A stretch of 64,000 nt of DNA, taken from NCBI GenBank assembly GCA_000611775.1, contig KK106981.1, positions 5,520,927-5,584,926 of the forward strand, read 5' to 3'. Positions 54,951 through 64,000 of the stretch are shown piece after piece; the first letter of the stretch is position 1; every line of letters begins with the position of its first letter. The translations under genes were made by a program, and so were the position numbers. The notes under the pieces are model-generated. The model was not told where the DNA came from and searched no databases. It saw nothing but the letters and a program-made list of their open reading frames with translations. Origin of the DNA: Umbilicaria muhlenbergii (Eukaryota; Ascomycota; Lecanoromycetes; Umbilicariales; Umbilicariaceae).

Positions 54951-56206
54951 ATGGCTCTTGCTCAAGAGTCATCAGTCGCATCCACAACCGCTGCAGTGGA
55001 GGATGTTCGCTTCCCAAGCGGATCTAATTGGGGTATACCTGAGCTCGAAAAGTTGAATTTCCCCTTACAGCCTGAATGCCATTCGTTCGAGGACCTGTGC
55101 TGGGAGCATGATCTCAGCAATGAGAGTCTAATTGTACTCAACCAAATGAGAAGTGGGTTTGGGGTGCATGAGGATGAATGGAAAATAGGCAACGTCAGTA
55201 TCTCCTATAAGGAATTCTACGAAGATCTGGCAGAGTTGCTGCCGCAAGTCAAGGCAACACGGCCCACACCACGTGCTCGTGCTCTCAGATCTAACACGAA
55301 GCTACCATCATCATCAGTTCGTCAATCGTCAAGTCCTCGGTCCGTTGGAAGCACGGAGAAGCCAGCTCCACAATCGGCGTTAGAAAGTCCTTTAGATGAT
55401 CTCGCCTCCGATGAAATCTGGCCTGATTCTGAATGCGACGCCAGTCCGACCCTGGCCCCAAAGAGACAGCGAAGGGACTCAACCAAAAGCCCCAGTCTCC
55501 CGCCGATACCTACATCGCTCTCATCCACGGCAACTGGGGCGCTTTGCATTGCAGATATCTCTTCGAGCCAGACGGATCATACCTTCCGAAGTTCGGAGTG
55601 TGCGAGTTCTCTATCCGACGATCAGCAATCGGAAGGAGATCAGTGTGAGATGGTTGTGACAAGGCTTATGCGCAGTTTGTTGAAGCAAATTTGCGAGGCA
55701 CATGGCAACCGCAATGGATATCGCTTCTCGGTCGCGAACACAGTGGAGACCCTTACGATACCCATTTGCGGCATCTTCACCAAAAGCATACCAGACCTGC
55801 TTGTTCAGATGCACCAAGGGCAAAATTCGTATTCAATTGTTGACTACGAGGTATGTAGTCTATGTGTCTTCACCCCACTGAGCTCACTCACTAAACTGTG
55901 ACTTTCCCTCAGGGTAAGCGCTTGAAGATGAAGTTGACAAAGGAAGAAAAGTTGGGGCAGGAAGTGGCTCATATTCTTGGGCGAGCAAACTTGATGAAGT
56001 CTGCGGTTGTGTCGGACAACTATGAGGTTCGTTTACTGAATAATCTTCTATCAACTGGCTCGTCCCTAATCAAGGTCCCAGGTATTCCTCATCTCAGCTC
56101 ATCATACGAAGTTTTCCATTTCCACGTGCCAGATACAGGACAGATATCTTCATCGATTGACAACAAGATTGCCTCGTCCAACTTCAGTACAACCTATAGT
56201 ACATAA
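54951..56206 (+). CDS. Unknown protein with PD...ExK-type pattern
   Basis: Two exons, 54951-55850 and 55913-56206, with a 62-bp intron, 397 residues. The start MALAQESSVASTTAAV is preferred. An in-frame region extends upstream to 54858 but looks like a pyrimidine-rich leader. The N-terminal 120 residues include WGIPELEKLNFPLQPE and WEHDLSNESL. The middle is Ser/Pro-rich with a KRQRRDS basic patch. The C-terminal part has FTKSIPDLLVQMHQGQNSYS then IVDYEGKRLKMKL, so PD, about 14 residues, then ExK. That spacing is compatible with a PD-(D/E)XK nuclease-like core. I do not recognise the family. The intron splits exactly between the E and the GK of the motif. It may be a nuclear protein. Confidence 0.6.
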
Positions 56207-57104
56207 ATACGGCTCCGTCGATCTCTTCAACACTGAAGAGAGGGTTTTAGCTGTTAGTATGATATATAGATTGATGCTTGATCGGGCAGCAACAATCCTA
56301 GAGCATCAGAGAGCCTAGAATGTTGGTATGGCTAGGGTTGTTCGATAATACCCTTTGATGGGGGGCTTCATCCAGGGGATATGGGGGTGTTGTCCTCTGA
56401 GGACCGGAAAGCAGGGTACCAACTGTAGATCCCAATGGCTTCCGAAAAGAGCGCGCTCGATGTCTTTCGGCTATGAAGTGTTGGAGGTTCTAGAATCCAC
56501 ATGATCGCCACTCTCGCCACTTTGCGGGATTTAGGTCACAAGTAGTCAAGGTAGCTTGTCTGGGGTCCGAGAAGGCCGAAGCTTGTCTCCATGCGGGCCT
56601 CAGCCTTCCGAGAGTGGAGGCTGGGCGTCAAGGTGGATTGGAACTTTACTATTTTGGCGTACTCAGGAGTATGAGCGCAACTAAAATTCAAGCATATCTT
56701 ATTCCTCACACCATTTAAGACCTACATCGCACATCAATCCCCGACTCATCGCTCGTTTGCAGTCTGTTATCGATCGGCCTGGCCATACAGATAAGTTATT
56801 CGCATCACGTACCCAGAACGGGCCAAAGCGAAACAACAAGCGTCGGGATTCATCGTCGCGGAACCCCGACACGTCTCGCTTTGAATTCTCATTTGCTGTT
56901 ACGTGAGACCAACCACCTCAAGTGCATCCAAACCTCAGAAGCACATCTCATCGTCGCAAACCCTTTATGACAGTCTTCTGCCTTTCACCAACCGCTCATT
57001 CCAGAGCGTGACGTCCACGCTACCACCATCCCGGTGATTGTCTTCACCTGCAGCTTGGAAGAAGCAATTTCACAGAGTAGCAGATAACCCCAGGCATCAC
57101 AATC
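56207..57104. other. Intergenic 900 bp
   Basis: Contains the 3' flank of the previous gene and the promoter and likely 5' UTR of the DUF2985 gene. No gene is seen. Confidence 0.45.
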
Positions 57105-58532
57105 ATGTCTGGTCGCACCAGTGACGATCACGAACATCCCCCCTCACCCTCCAGAACAACCTCGCCCTCACCAGCGACGCAAAATGTTACCACTCGGAAT
57201 CGAGGTTCGTCAGGAGCCTCAGGGCGGCTGAGGAGTGCTTCAGTAAGATTCATGGACTCTAACCCTCCGCTGGGCATGTGGCACGCCACTGGAGAGTCAG
57301 TGGCTCAAGCACCATCGCTGGCAGATATCCGCAGAGGAAGCTTTGGTAGCAGTGGCTGGGATGGAGAGGGCCAGCGAAGGAATAGCACAATCAGTGAAGA
57401 GGGTGGGAGGAGGGCTTCAAGGTCATCATCAGGTCCTATCAGTCCCGGCCTTAGCATCAAGGCCAATCCTTTGGCGGAGACTGTCCACGAAGATGATCTG
57501 TCTCCAATGGTGTTCAGTCGAGGCAAGATGACGGATCAGGTCTACACAAGACGGGTCCCAACTTCCTCATCCACGCCTGCGAAATCGCCTCACGTGGTTA
57601 CCTCGCATTCAGAGGGATCATCAAAACTTGGCTACGAGACGTCGCCGTCAAACAACTCCCCGGTGCAACCTGAGAAGAACCAGGGCCCAGATGCTGATGG
57701 TGTTTACCCGAACGGCTACAAATTTCCACCCAAGCACACCTGGGGCCAAGCCACTGTTATCGGTCTCAAGGGACTTTGGAGGTTCACATTGACACCCATT
57801 GGATTCTTCGTTGTGGTCTATGGTGCTAATGTAATTGCATGGGGTGGTATGCTGTTCCTACTTCTCTGTGGCGCAGCGCCTGCAATGTGCTACCCTGGGA
57901 ACCGACCGGGCGTGAAAGATTGCAACGACATCAATTCCCCCAGGCGGAAATGGATCGAAGTCGACTCGCAAATCCTTACTGCCTTGTTCTGCGTCACTGG
58001 TTTTGGGCTGATCCCGTGGCGGTTCAGAGATCTCTACTACCTTATGAGGTACCGCCTCAAGAGCGACTATAATGCTCTGCGGAGGCTTGCAGGCTACAAC
58101 AAGAGCTGGTTCAGACTCCCTGGCAGCGAGAACCTACCTCTTGTGAGCGGTGGGCTGGACGATGAATCTAACTCTGCTATTCCGATTCCAGCCTCACAGA
58201 CACCCGATCCACCTCTCACAGGCGTCAGAGCACCCCCAACGAAGATTTGGAAACTGGACTTTGTCATCTGGATGTACATATGGAACACCATCTTCCAAGG
58301 CGTCCTTTCCGGCATCATGTGGGGTCTCAACCGGTACAACCGTCCTAGCTGGAGCACGGGTACCTTTGTTGCGTTGGGATGTATAGTGGCCGGTGTGGGA
58401 GGATTGATGGTCTTCTTCGAGGGAAAGAAAGTCAAGAAGGTGGAAGGGGTTCCTGTTTCGGAGGCGGACAAGATTCGCGATTTGGAGAATGGAGTAGGGG
58501 AGAAGAAGAAGATGAAGGAACGCGGACAATGA
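57105..58532 (+). CDS. DUF2985 membrane protein
   Basis: A single exon of 475 residues. Residues 1-~205 are Ser/Pro-rich, disordered and probably phosphorylated. After YPNGYKFPPKHTWGQATVIG come membrane segments around FTLTPIGFFVVVYGANVIAW and GMLFLLLCG. The family signature follows (CNDINSPRRKWIEVDSQILT, then ALFCVTGFGLIPWRFRDLYY). Two more spans near the C-terminus (VIWMYIWNTIFQGVLSGIMW and GTFVALGCIVAGVGGLMVFF) and a charged tail end the protein. The family is widespread in filamentous fungi and its function is not established. The length and signature are complete, so the gene looks intact. Confidence 0.88.
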   Translation: MSGRTSDDHEHPPSPSRTTSPSPATQNVTTRNRGSSGASGRLRSASVRFMDSNPPLGMWHATGESVAQAPSLADIRRGSFGSSGWDGEGQRRNSTISEEGGRRASRSSSGPISPGLSIKANPLAETVHEDDLSPMVFSRGKMTDQVYTRRVPTSSSTPAKSPHVVTSHSEGSSKLGYETSPSNNSPVQPEKNQGPDADGVYPNGYKFPPKHTWGQATVIGLKGLWRFTLTPIGFFVVVYGANVIAWGGMLFLLLCGAAPAMCYPGNRPGVKDCNDINSPRRKWIEVDSQILTALFCVTGFGLIPWRFRDLYYLMRYRLKSDYNALRRLAGYNKSWFRLPGSENLPLVSGGLDDESNSAIPIPASQTPDPPLTGVRAPPTKIWKLDFVIWMYIWNTIFQGVLSGIMWGLNRYNRPSWSTGTFVALGCIVAGVGGLMVFFEGKKVKKVEGVPVSEADKIRDLENGVGEKKKMKERGQ

Positions 58533-58951
58533 ACGGTGAAGTAGCATTTTCGGTCCTTGCATTCATACCCTGGAGGCAACATAGCAGTGTTTCTACATCA
58601 TGACGGCGTAACTGGTGGTAGGACGGGAGGAAATTGAACCCGGAGGATCACAGAATTTGCTGTTCGCACCTCCAACATTGCATTAATACCTCTCCGGCAG
58701 AGAACAACTTCTTGTTTCATAACAGCGTGGGCACTGGGGGTTGCATAAGGATGGCTCTCGGCACGTCGTGAACATATCCAGCTGGTGCAGCAGTAACTAA
58801 TCTATCATGGGAATGGGAAATCGAGTTGATAGGTTGATGGAGTCCATAGGCTGAGCCAATAAAATCACTTTCTTTTCTATATGCTTCGAATGTCTCTATA
58901 ATACGACCACGCCCTTCTAAAAACGCTAGAATCGGAACACCTCTACATATC
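58533..58951. other. Convergent intergenic 420 bp
   Basis: Holds the 3' flanks of the DUF2985 and HUT1 genes. No gene is seen. Confidence 0.5.
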
Positions 58952-60269
58952 CTACAACCCCTTCTTCCCCGCCCCCTCCATCATCGTCTTCTTCTTCTTC
59001 GCCGCCTTTTCCCTCCGCTGAATCACCCCTTCCGCCCCCACTCCGCCAAACACCAATCCCACACCCACCCACTGCATCCCGCTCAACCGATGCCCAAACC
59101 ACAGTACACTCAGTATCATCGTCAACATCTTCCGCGTCACCGTCACCGTCACCAACACCAAACTCTCAAACCGGCTGAGCGTATAGTACACGAATATCTG
59201 ACCCACGGCTCCACACGCCGCGAAGCCGAGCACGTCTTTGCCGACGGCGGGGTGCCGGCGGATGAAGGCGAGGGCGGAGGCGAACTCGTTGGGTGCGGTC
59301 GCGGAGAGGGAGAAGAGCGGGGCGAGGGGTGTGGACGCCAGGTAAGGGGAGAAGAACAGGTAGAGGGTTGTGAGGAGGGTGGAGAGGATGTTTTGCGCGA
59401 CCATCATCTGCGGACCGGAGTACGGTTGGTGGGTGCGGAAGATGTGGTCTTGGGTGCTGTTTGTGAGGCCGTCAAATAGGAGGTTTATTCCCAGCAGCAA
59501 CAGGCCCCAGAGGTTGTTGCTTGCGTTCTGCTTTGACGAGGGTTTTTTGGAGGACGAGGACGGGTGGTGGAGCGTGAAGACTGCGACGCCGGCGGTTACG
59601 AGGAAGACGACGAGGTATTTGTAGAGCGGGTAGCGCTTGCGGAAGATGGTGAGGTGGAGGAACATGACGGGGAGGAGCTTGCAGGATTTGGCGAGGATGA
59701 AGGTTATGTAGTCGATGTGGGCGAGGGAGGCATAGCCGAAGGGGGAGGCGAGACTCGAGGTTATGGCCACGAGGATGAGAGGGAAGAGAATCGAGCGGGA
59801 GGGGAAGATGGCGGGGGTGGGGGATGTGGAGGTGGGTTTGCTGGAGAGGAGGTAGAGGTAGCCGGTTAGGGCCGCGAAGATCGATTGGAGCGTGTTAAGG
59901 GCGATTGAGTAGGTGAAGCGCTCGGGGGAGGAGGCGGGGCCGTAGGGGGTCGTTGTTATGCGCTCTTGGAGGAGGGCCCAGGAAAGACTGATGGGGTTTA
60001 GCTGGTGGATGGGAGGAGGGGGAAAAGGCGTACAATGAGGCGTATATGCCGCCGACACAGATGATTAGTTGGGTGAAGCCTGCTTCCTTCGGCGACGTGG
60101 GCACAATGGGCATAATGGGCTCTTTGGCATCGCCATTGCTCGCCGTAAGGGGCTGTTCCGGCGTCTTGCCGTTCGCATGCTGCCAGCCGTGGTTCGGAGA
60201 CTTCGGTGGGCCAGCGCTGAAGTCTGAAGGCTGTCTTTGGAGGGGGGCGACCTGCTTCTGGCGGGCCAT
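58952..60269 (-). CDS. HUT1: UDP-galactose/UDP-glucose transporter of the ER, HUT1 type
   Basis: Two exons on the minus strand, 60269-60034 and 59987-58952, with a 46-bp intron, 423 residues. It belongs to the SLC35B family, with about ten membrane spans. A ~60-residue soluble N-terminus precedes LIICVGGIYASFLSWALLQE RITTTPYG, the family's first span. GYASLAHIDYITFILAKSCK, NLLFDGLTNSTQD and GQIFVYYTLSRFESLVLVTV are typical of HUT1. The C-terminus AKKKKTMMEGAGKKGL ends in KKxx, the COPI retrieval signal for ER residence. It would bring UDP-sugars into the ER for glycoprotein folding and wall-glycan synthesis. The loop after the fifth span carries a Ser/Lys-rich insert. Confidence 0.93.
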
Positions 60270-61574
60270 TGCGGAGTCGAGGGTTCGGGGACGCAGTCTA
60301 GGAGATCTGGGGGACGGAGGCTAGACCTAGACGTAGATACTACAGCAGTGCCCACATCACTGGGCAGCCTGGCAGATACATGCTGACCAGAAAAGCTCAC
60401 CGTCAAGCAATGCAAGAAGATATCGAGGAATTGCAATCTGTCCCCAATCGAACTTGGCGCATGGCAGGGGTCCATCGAAACCGCATTAGCGGCGGTAGGA
60501 CGGGAGTGCTACGACGGTTTAGGTCGAGTCTGGTCCCCACCGACTTCCGAGGCGGCACCGATCGCTTTCTCGTATGGGTAGTGGGGACTCCTATCTCTAG
60601 ACATCAACGATGCTAAATGCGAACCTAGAGAGGAGTTGATGCCTCTTAACGATATCTACCCTGACCGGGAAAGTGGAACGTTCATTGTTGATTCTGGAGC
60701 GGCTGTGGGAAGGGAGAGCCACAAAGGGTGTTACTGGTATGGTAGGCAGATCAACAGAGTAATGTTGAAAGTACCTTTATATCAAGGGAGAGTAGAGTTC
60801 TCTCTTCGGCTCCTGTGAGCGGGAATGAAGAAAGCAAGGAGGAGGGGGGAGAGAGAGCATCGTTCTTTAGACAGTTGGACACCAACAAGCTGTCTCACCG
60901 CGCCTGTTCGCCTTCCTCTGTCCAGTAGTTGGAGTTTTCTTACGGGTCAACCTTGTGTGATTCCGCTGCTGGTATAAAGCCCAATGCCGCAACTGTACAT
61001 GCTCAAATTGAAGAGTTGTCTAAACCAGAGCTTGTTGTGCTTTGCTATTTCAACGTTCTGAAATCGAGGAGTTCCCCCATCCCGAATCTCTCCGTTCAGA
61101 GCCTCCGAAGCGGCCCGACTGAGCCGGAGATGCACCCGAGACGCAGGCGAACGTCAGCTTTTTAGCTTCACCTTCTTAGCTTCACCTTAATTTTGGTGGA
61201 TTTTTGGAGAGCTTCATTTCCTGCCGATAATTCACAGCGCCGCCCACCTATGTCTCGTGACATCCTTGTATAATAATTCATGGTCGTTGTGTTCCTGCTG
61301 CCTACATCCTTGCATCTGCATTCGCCACCGTCCTGTTGAAAGCGCATCGTTCCCCAAGTATACAATACTCGAGTATTTAGAAGCTACCGTGATGGCAGAG
61401 GAGGCTAGTGATGTGAAGACTCCTGCAGGTGAGCATTGAACAGCCTCCTCCTCTGACGAGGCCCAGAAAGGCCCTTCTGGTGCCAAACGGAGCCACAATG
61501 TAGTTCTGACCCGCATTGCTTTTTCAAAAGCCTCCGATGTGGCCTTTTCCACCAATCCCAAAGAAAATGCTTCA
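60270..61574. other. Divergent intergenic region between HUT1 and the CLU gene
   Basis: 1.3 kb with no clear gene of its own. The last ~180 bp (about 61392-61574) may hold upstream coding exon(s) of the CLU gene: an ATG at 61392 followed by a GTGAGC donor, and a frame open from roughly 61425. I could not join them in phase, so they are left out of the called CDS. Confidence 0.45.
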
Positions 61575-64000
61575 ATGCCAAATGGAGATAAGCCGGAGTC
61601 CAAAAGCGAGGAAGGCAAAGAGGAGCAAGATGCGGATAGTGGGCACAATCTTTCCATTGATCAACGCCGAATGGTGCTTACATGGTATAGACGTATTCCA
61701 GATCGTCGTCAAGCTTCCCCACGAGCCATACGAGATCCAGATAATGGTCGGTATCCTAGGCTCTCTGTGTCACCACTCTACTCATAATGAAGTAGGTATC
61801 CACACAAGAACAAGTACAGGACCTTCGAGCTTCTATCGTCGAGCTACCAAGCACCTTCCAGTACTCCTGCTTCCATCTTGAGCATAACGGCGAACGGATA
61901 AATGATTTCGTTGAGCTATCCGAGGTTAAGGGACTCATCGCAGGATCAGAGCTGAAGCTTGTCGAGGATCCATATACTGAAAAGGAGGCACGGTTGCATA
62001 TGGTGCGGGTACGGGAGCTCATTGGTGCTGCCGGCGACCGGGTTGATACGCTTCACGGAATCTCTGCTGGCCTGTCTTTGCACGATACGGTTGTACCTCC
62101 AGAGATCTCTGATATGTCCGCCAATACAAATGGAAAGCTCGCCAAGCCTGCATCATCAGGAGCGGCCCATGCCATGGTGGATTACGACTTCGATGCTCCA
62201 GCCTCCGTGCGGACACTTCTCCCAAAAGAGCAAACCCCAGCACCAAAGACCGTAAAAGCTATAAGTGTGTCGCCATGGAATCCGCCACCACAGCATCTAC
62301 GTCAGCAAGGTCACCTCCTTTACCTTCAGGTTACTACCAATGAGGGCGAACAGTATCAAATTACATCTCATGTCTCGGGGTTCTTCGTGAACAAATCCTC
62401 TAATAGCAAATTTGATCCCTTTCCACGACCTCAGCCCAAGAACGCTTCATCCCATTCTCTATTTACTCTAATCTCTAATCTCTCACCGTCCTTTATCAGC
62501 TCGTTCAACTCACTACAAGATTTCAATGGCACTCGGGACCCTCTGACAACCTTCCAACCGTCGAACGCTTTAGCCTCCAACCCTTGGCTCGTTGCTCCTG
62601 CAACATCAGCACTCTCAGCCCATCAGCCAGATCTTACACGGACACAAGAGACATACCTCGTTGCTGGCGTGGATAACACGGAGACCCTACGGGATTGGAA
62701 CGAAGAATTCCAGTCTACTCGAGAACTGCCAAGGGAAACAGTCCAAGACCGAGTTTTTAGGGAGAGACTTACCTCGAAGCTCTTTGCCGATTACAACGAA
62801 GCTGCCGCCAAAGGCGCTGTATTGGTCGCGCGGGGCGAAGTTGCGCCACTCAATCCCACTGAAAGCAGAGATGCTCAGATATTCGTATACAACAACGTGT
62901 TTTTCTCATTTGGAGCCGACGGTGTGGGTACATTCACTACAGAAGGAGGCGACGAGGCTGCGCGTGTTGCTGTTGGCAAAGACGTCATAGGGGTTAGAGC
63001 CGTCAACCAGCTTGACATTGCGGGTTTATTCACCCCTGGAACCGTTGTCGTGGACTATATGGGAAAACGTCTTGTTGGACAGAGCATCGTGCCCGGAATT
63101 TTCAAGCAACGAGAACCCGGCGAAAACCAGATCGACTATGGAGGTGTGGAGGGTAGGGATGTTGTAGCCGAAAATGAGGTATTTGTGCCAGTCTTCTCGA
63201 AGCTCTCGAAAGCTCTCCGGGTCAAGAAACACGCTGTCTGGGATAAGGAGGGCAAAAAGCACGTACTTGAAGGCAGTGTCGAGACCAAGGGCCTCCTGGG
63301 GACGGACGGCAGAAAGTATGTTCTTGATCTGTACAGACTGACGCCATTAGATATATCGTGGCTCGAGCAACACTGGAACGAGTCATCGGAGGGAGAAGAT
63401 AGCTCGAAGACGAAGAGTTACCCACACCGCATGACTGTTCTCAGACCCGAGTTGATAGAAGCATACTGGAGGCTTAAGATGGGAGACTATGTTAAAGAAG
63501 AAGTCGAAAAGCGGCGAAGCGCGCCCAAAGATGTTAAAGCGGTAGAGCAACATAACGGAGCCGAGGAAGAGCACGCCAATGCTGTTGGAGCTGAGCCATA
63601 TGGCGCGGATGAGTCGAGCGCGACGAATGGTGGGATCACCAACGGAGTCAAGCCGGACGGCACGGGTGAAGCTGCTACGAACAACGGCGACAATGTGAAG
63701 AACGGCAGAGAGCAGGATCGAGTTGACATCTCAGGTTTCAGTTTAGCACTCAATCCAGACGTCTTTTGTGGCCAAGTTCCTCAAACCGATGAAGAAAAAG
63801 ATGAATGGGCCAAGGACGAGCAAGAGGTCAGAGCTGTTTGTGACTTCTTGCACCAGAAGGTGCTCCCAGAGCTGGTATGCACATAGATAGGGCTTTTAGG
63901 CTGGATAGGGACTTACTGACGATTTATGGTATAGGCTCACGACCTCAGAGAAGGCGAAGTTGGATTCCCCATGGATGGTCAATCCATGAGCCGACTGATG
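61575..64000 (+). CDS. CLU1: Clustered mitochondria protein (CLU1/eIF3-associated p135), 5' part
   Basis: Called from MPNGDKPESKSEEGKEEQD. Exons 61575-61638, 61691-61746, 61796-63874 and 63935 onward, the last cut by the window. Introns are 52, 49 and 60 bp and join in phase as DADNVFQIVVKLPHEPYEIQ, then VSTQEQVQDLRASIVELPST. The start could be further upstream. The N-terminal ubiquitin-like CLU_N region (SCFHLEHNGERINDFVELSE) is followed by the GSKIP-like part and the CLU domain (DWNEEFQSTRELPRETVQDR, AVNQLDIAGLFTPGTVVVDY, LGTDGRKYVLDLYRLTPLDI). A low-complexity TNGG/NNG linker near the end is usual. CLU proteins bind mRNAs for mitochondrial proteins and keep mitochondria spread. About half of the expected ~1250 residues is visible. 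Confidence 0.92.

Noticed and set aside
1-64000. tRNA or rRNA genes and CRISPR arrays
   Set aside because: By eye, no B-box-like tRNA element in a plausible cloverleaf, no rRNA stretch, and no spaced direct-repeat array. A tRNA scan would settle the first point.

Overview
This window comes from a filamentous ascomycete (Pezizomycotina). The evidence is short GT-AG introns (mostly 45-100 bp, often with CTNAC-like branch points), a highly reducing polyketide synthase of fungal layout, glycogenin with a fungal tail, a GT90 multi-membrane protein, a DUF2985 protein, and transposon debris with C-to-T-like decay. Dothideomycetes is my best guess for the class, but this is inference only.

Layout. 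Positions 1-16.9 kb and 39-64 kb are ordinary housekeeping DNA. In order the first block holds an F-box/LRR protein with a CaaX tail (minus), a PXA-domain protein (plus), a CENP-B-type DNA-binding protein (minus), the translation GTPase DRG1/Rbg1 (minus, nine exons), cysteine dioxygenase (plus, five exons) and a D-galactonate dehydratase-like enolase-superfamily enzyme (plus). From 17.4 to 24.7 kb lies an accessory stretch: a complete Mutator-like DNA transposon with perfect 75-bp terminal inverted repeats but a damaged transposase, a DUF7924-like gene, a Ty3/gypsy integrase fossil, and a 457-bp MITE with perfect 42-bp arms.

From 24.8 to 37.4 kb sits a compact secondary-metabolite locus of three genes: a LovC-like trans-acting enoyl reductase (minus), a lone NRPS-like adenylating enzyme (plus) that shares a 581-bp divergent promoter with it, and a 2561-residue polyketide synthase (KS-AT-DH-CMeT-pseudoER-KR-ACP). 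The synthase's own ER region lacks a recognisable NADPH-binding motif and it has no release domain. The sequence therefore suggests that the ER works in trans and that the adenylating enzyme primes, or captures and re-activates, the chain. No regulator, P450 or transporter lies next to them. TE remnants lie upstream and an AT-rich decayed island (38.16-38.94 kb) lies downstream.

The right half contains an orphan secreted protein between a broken and an intact copy of the 3' end of a nucleoside hydrolase gene, that nucleoside hydrolase (with an 8-nt microexon encoding part of its catalytic motif), a ferric reductase, glycogenin, a GT90 glycosyltransferase, a second MITE just upstream of a small unknown gene, an unknown protein with a PD...ExK pattern, a DUF2985 membrane protein, the ER nucleotide-sugar transporter HUT1 with a KKxx tail, and the 5' part of the CLU (clustered mitochondria) gene, cut by the window end. 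Exon structures were built by hand and checked only for reading-frame consistency. Where a boundary could not be fixed, the entry says so.
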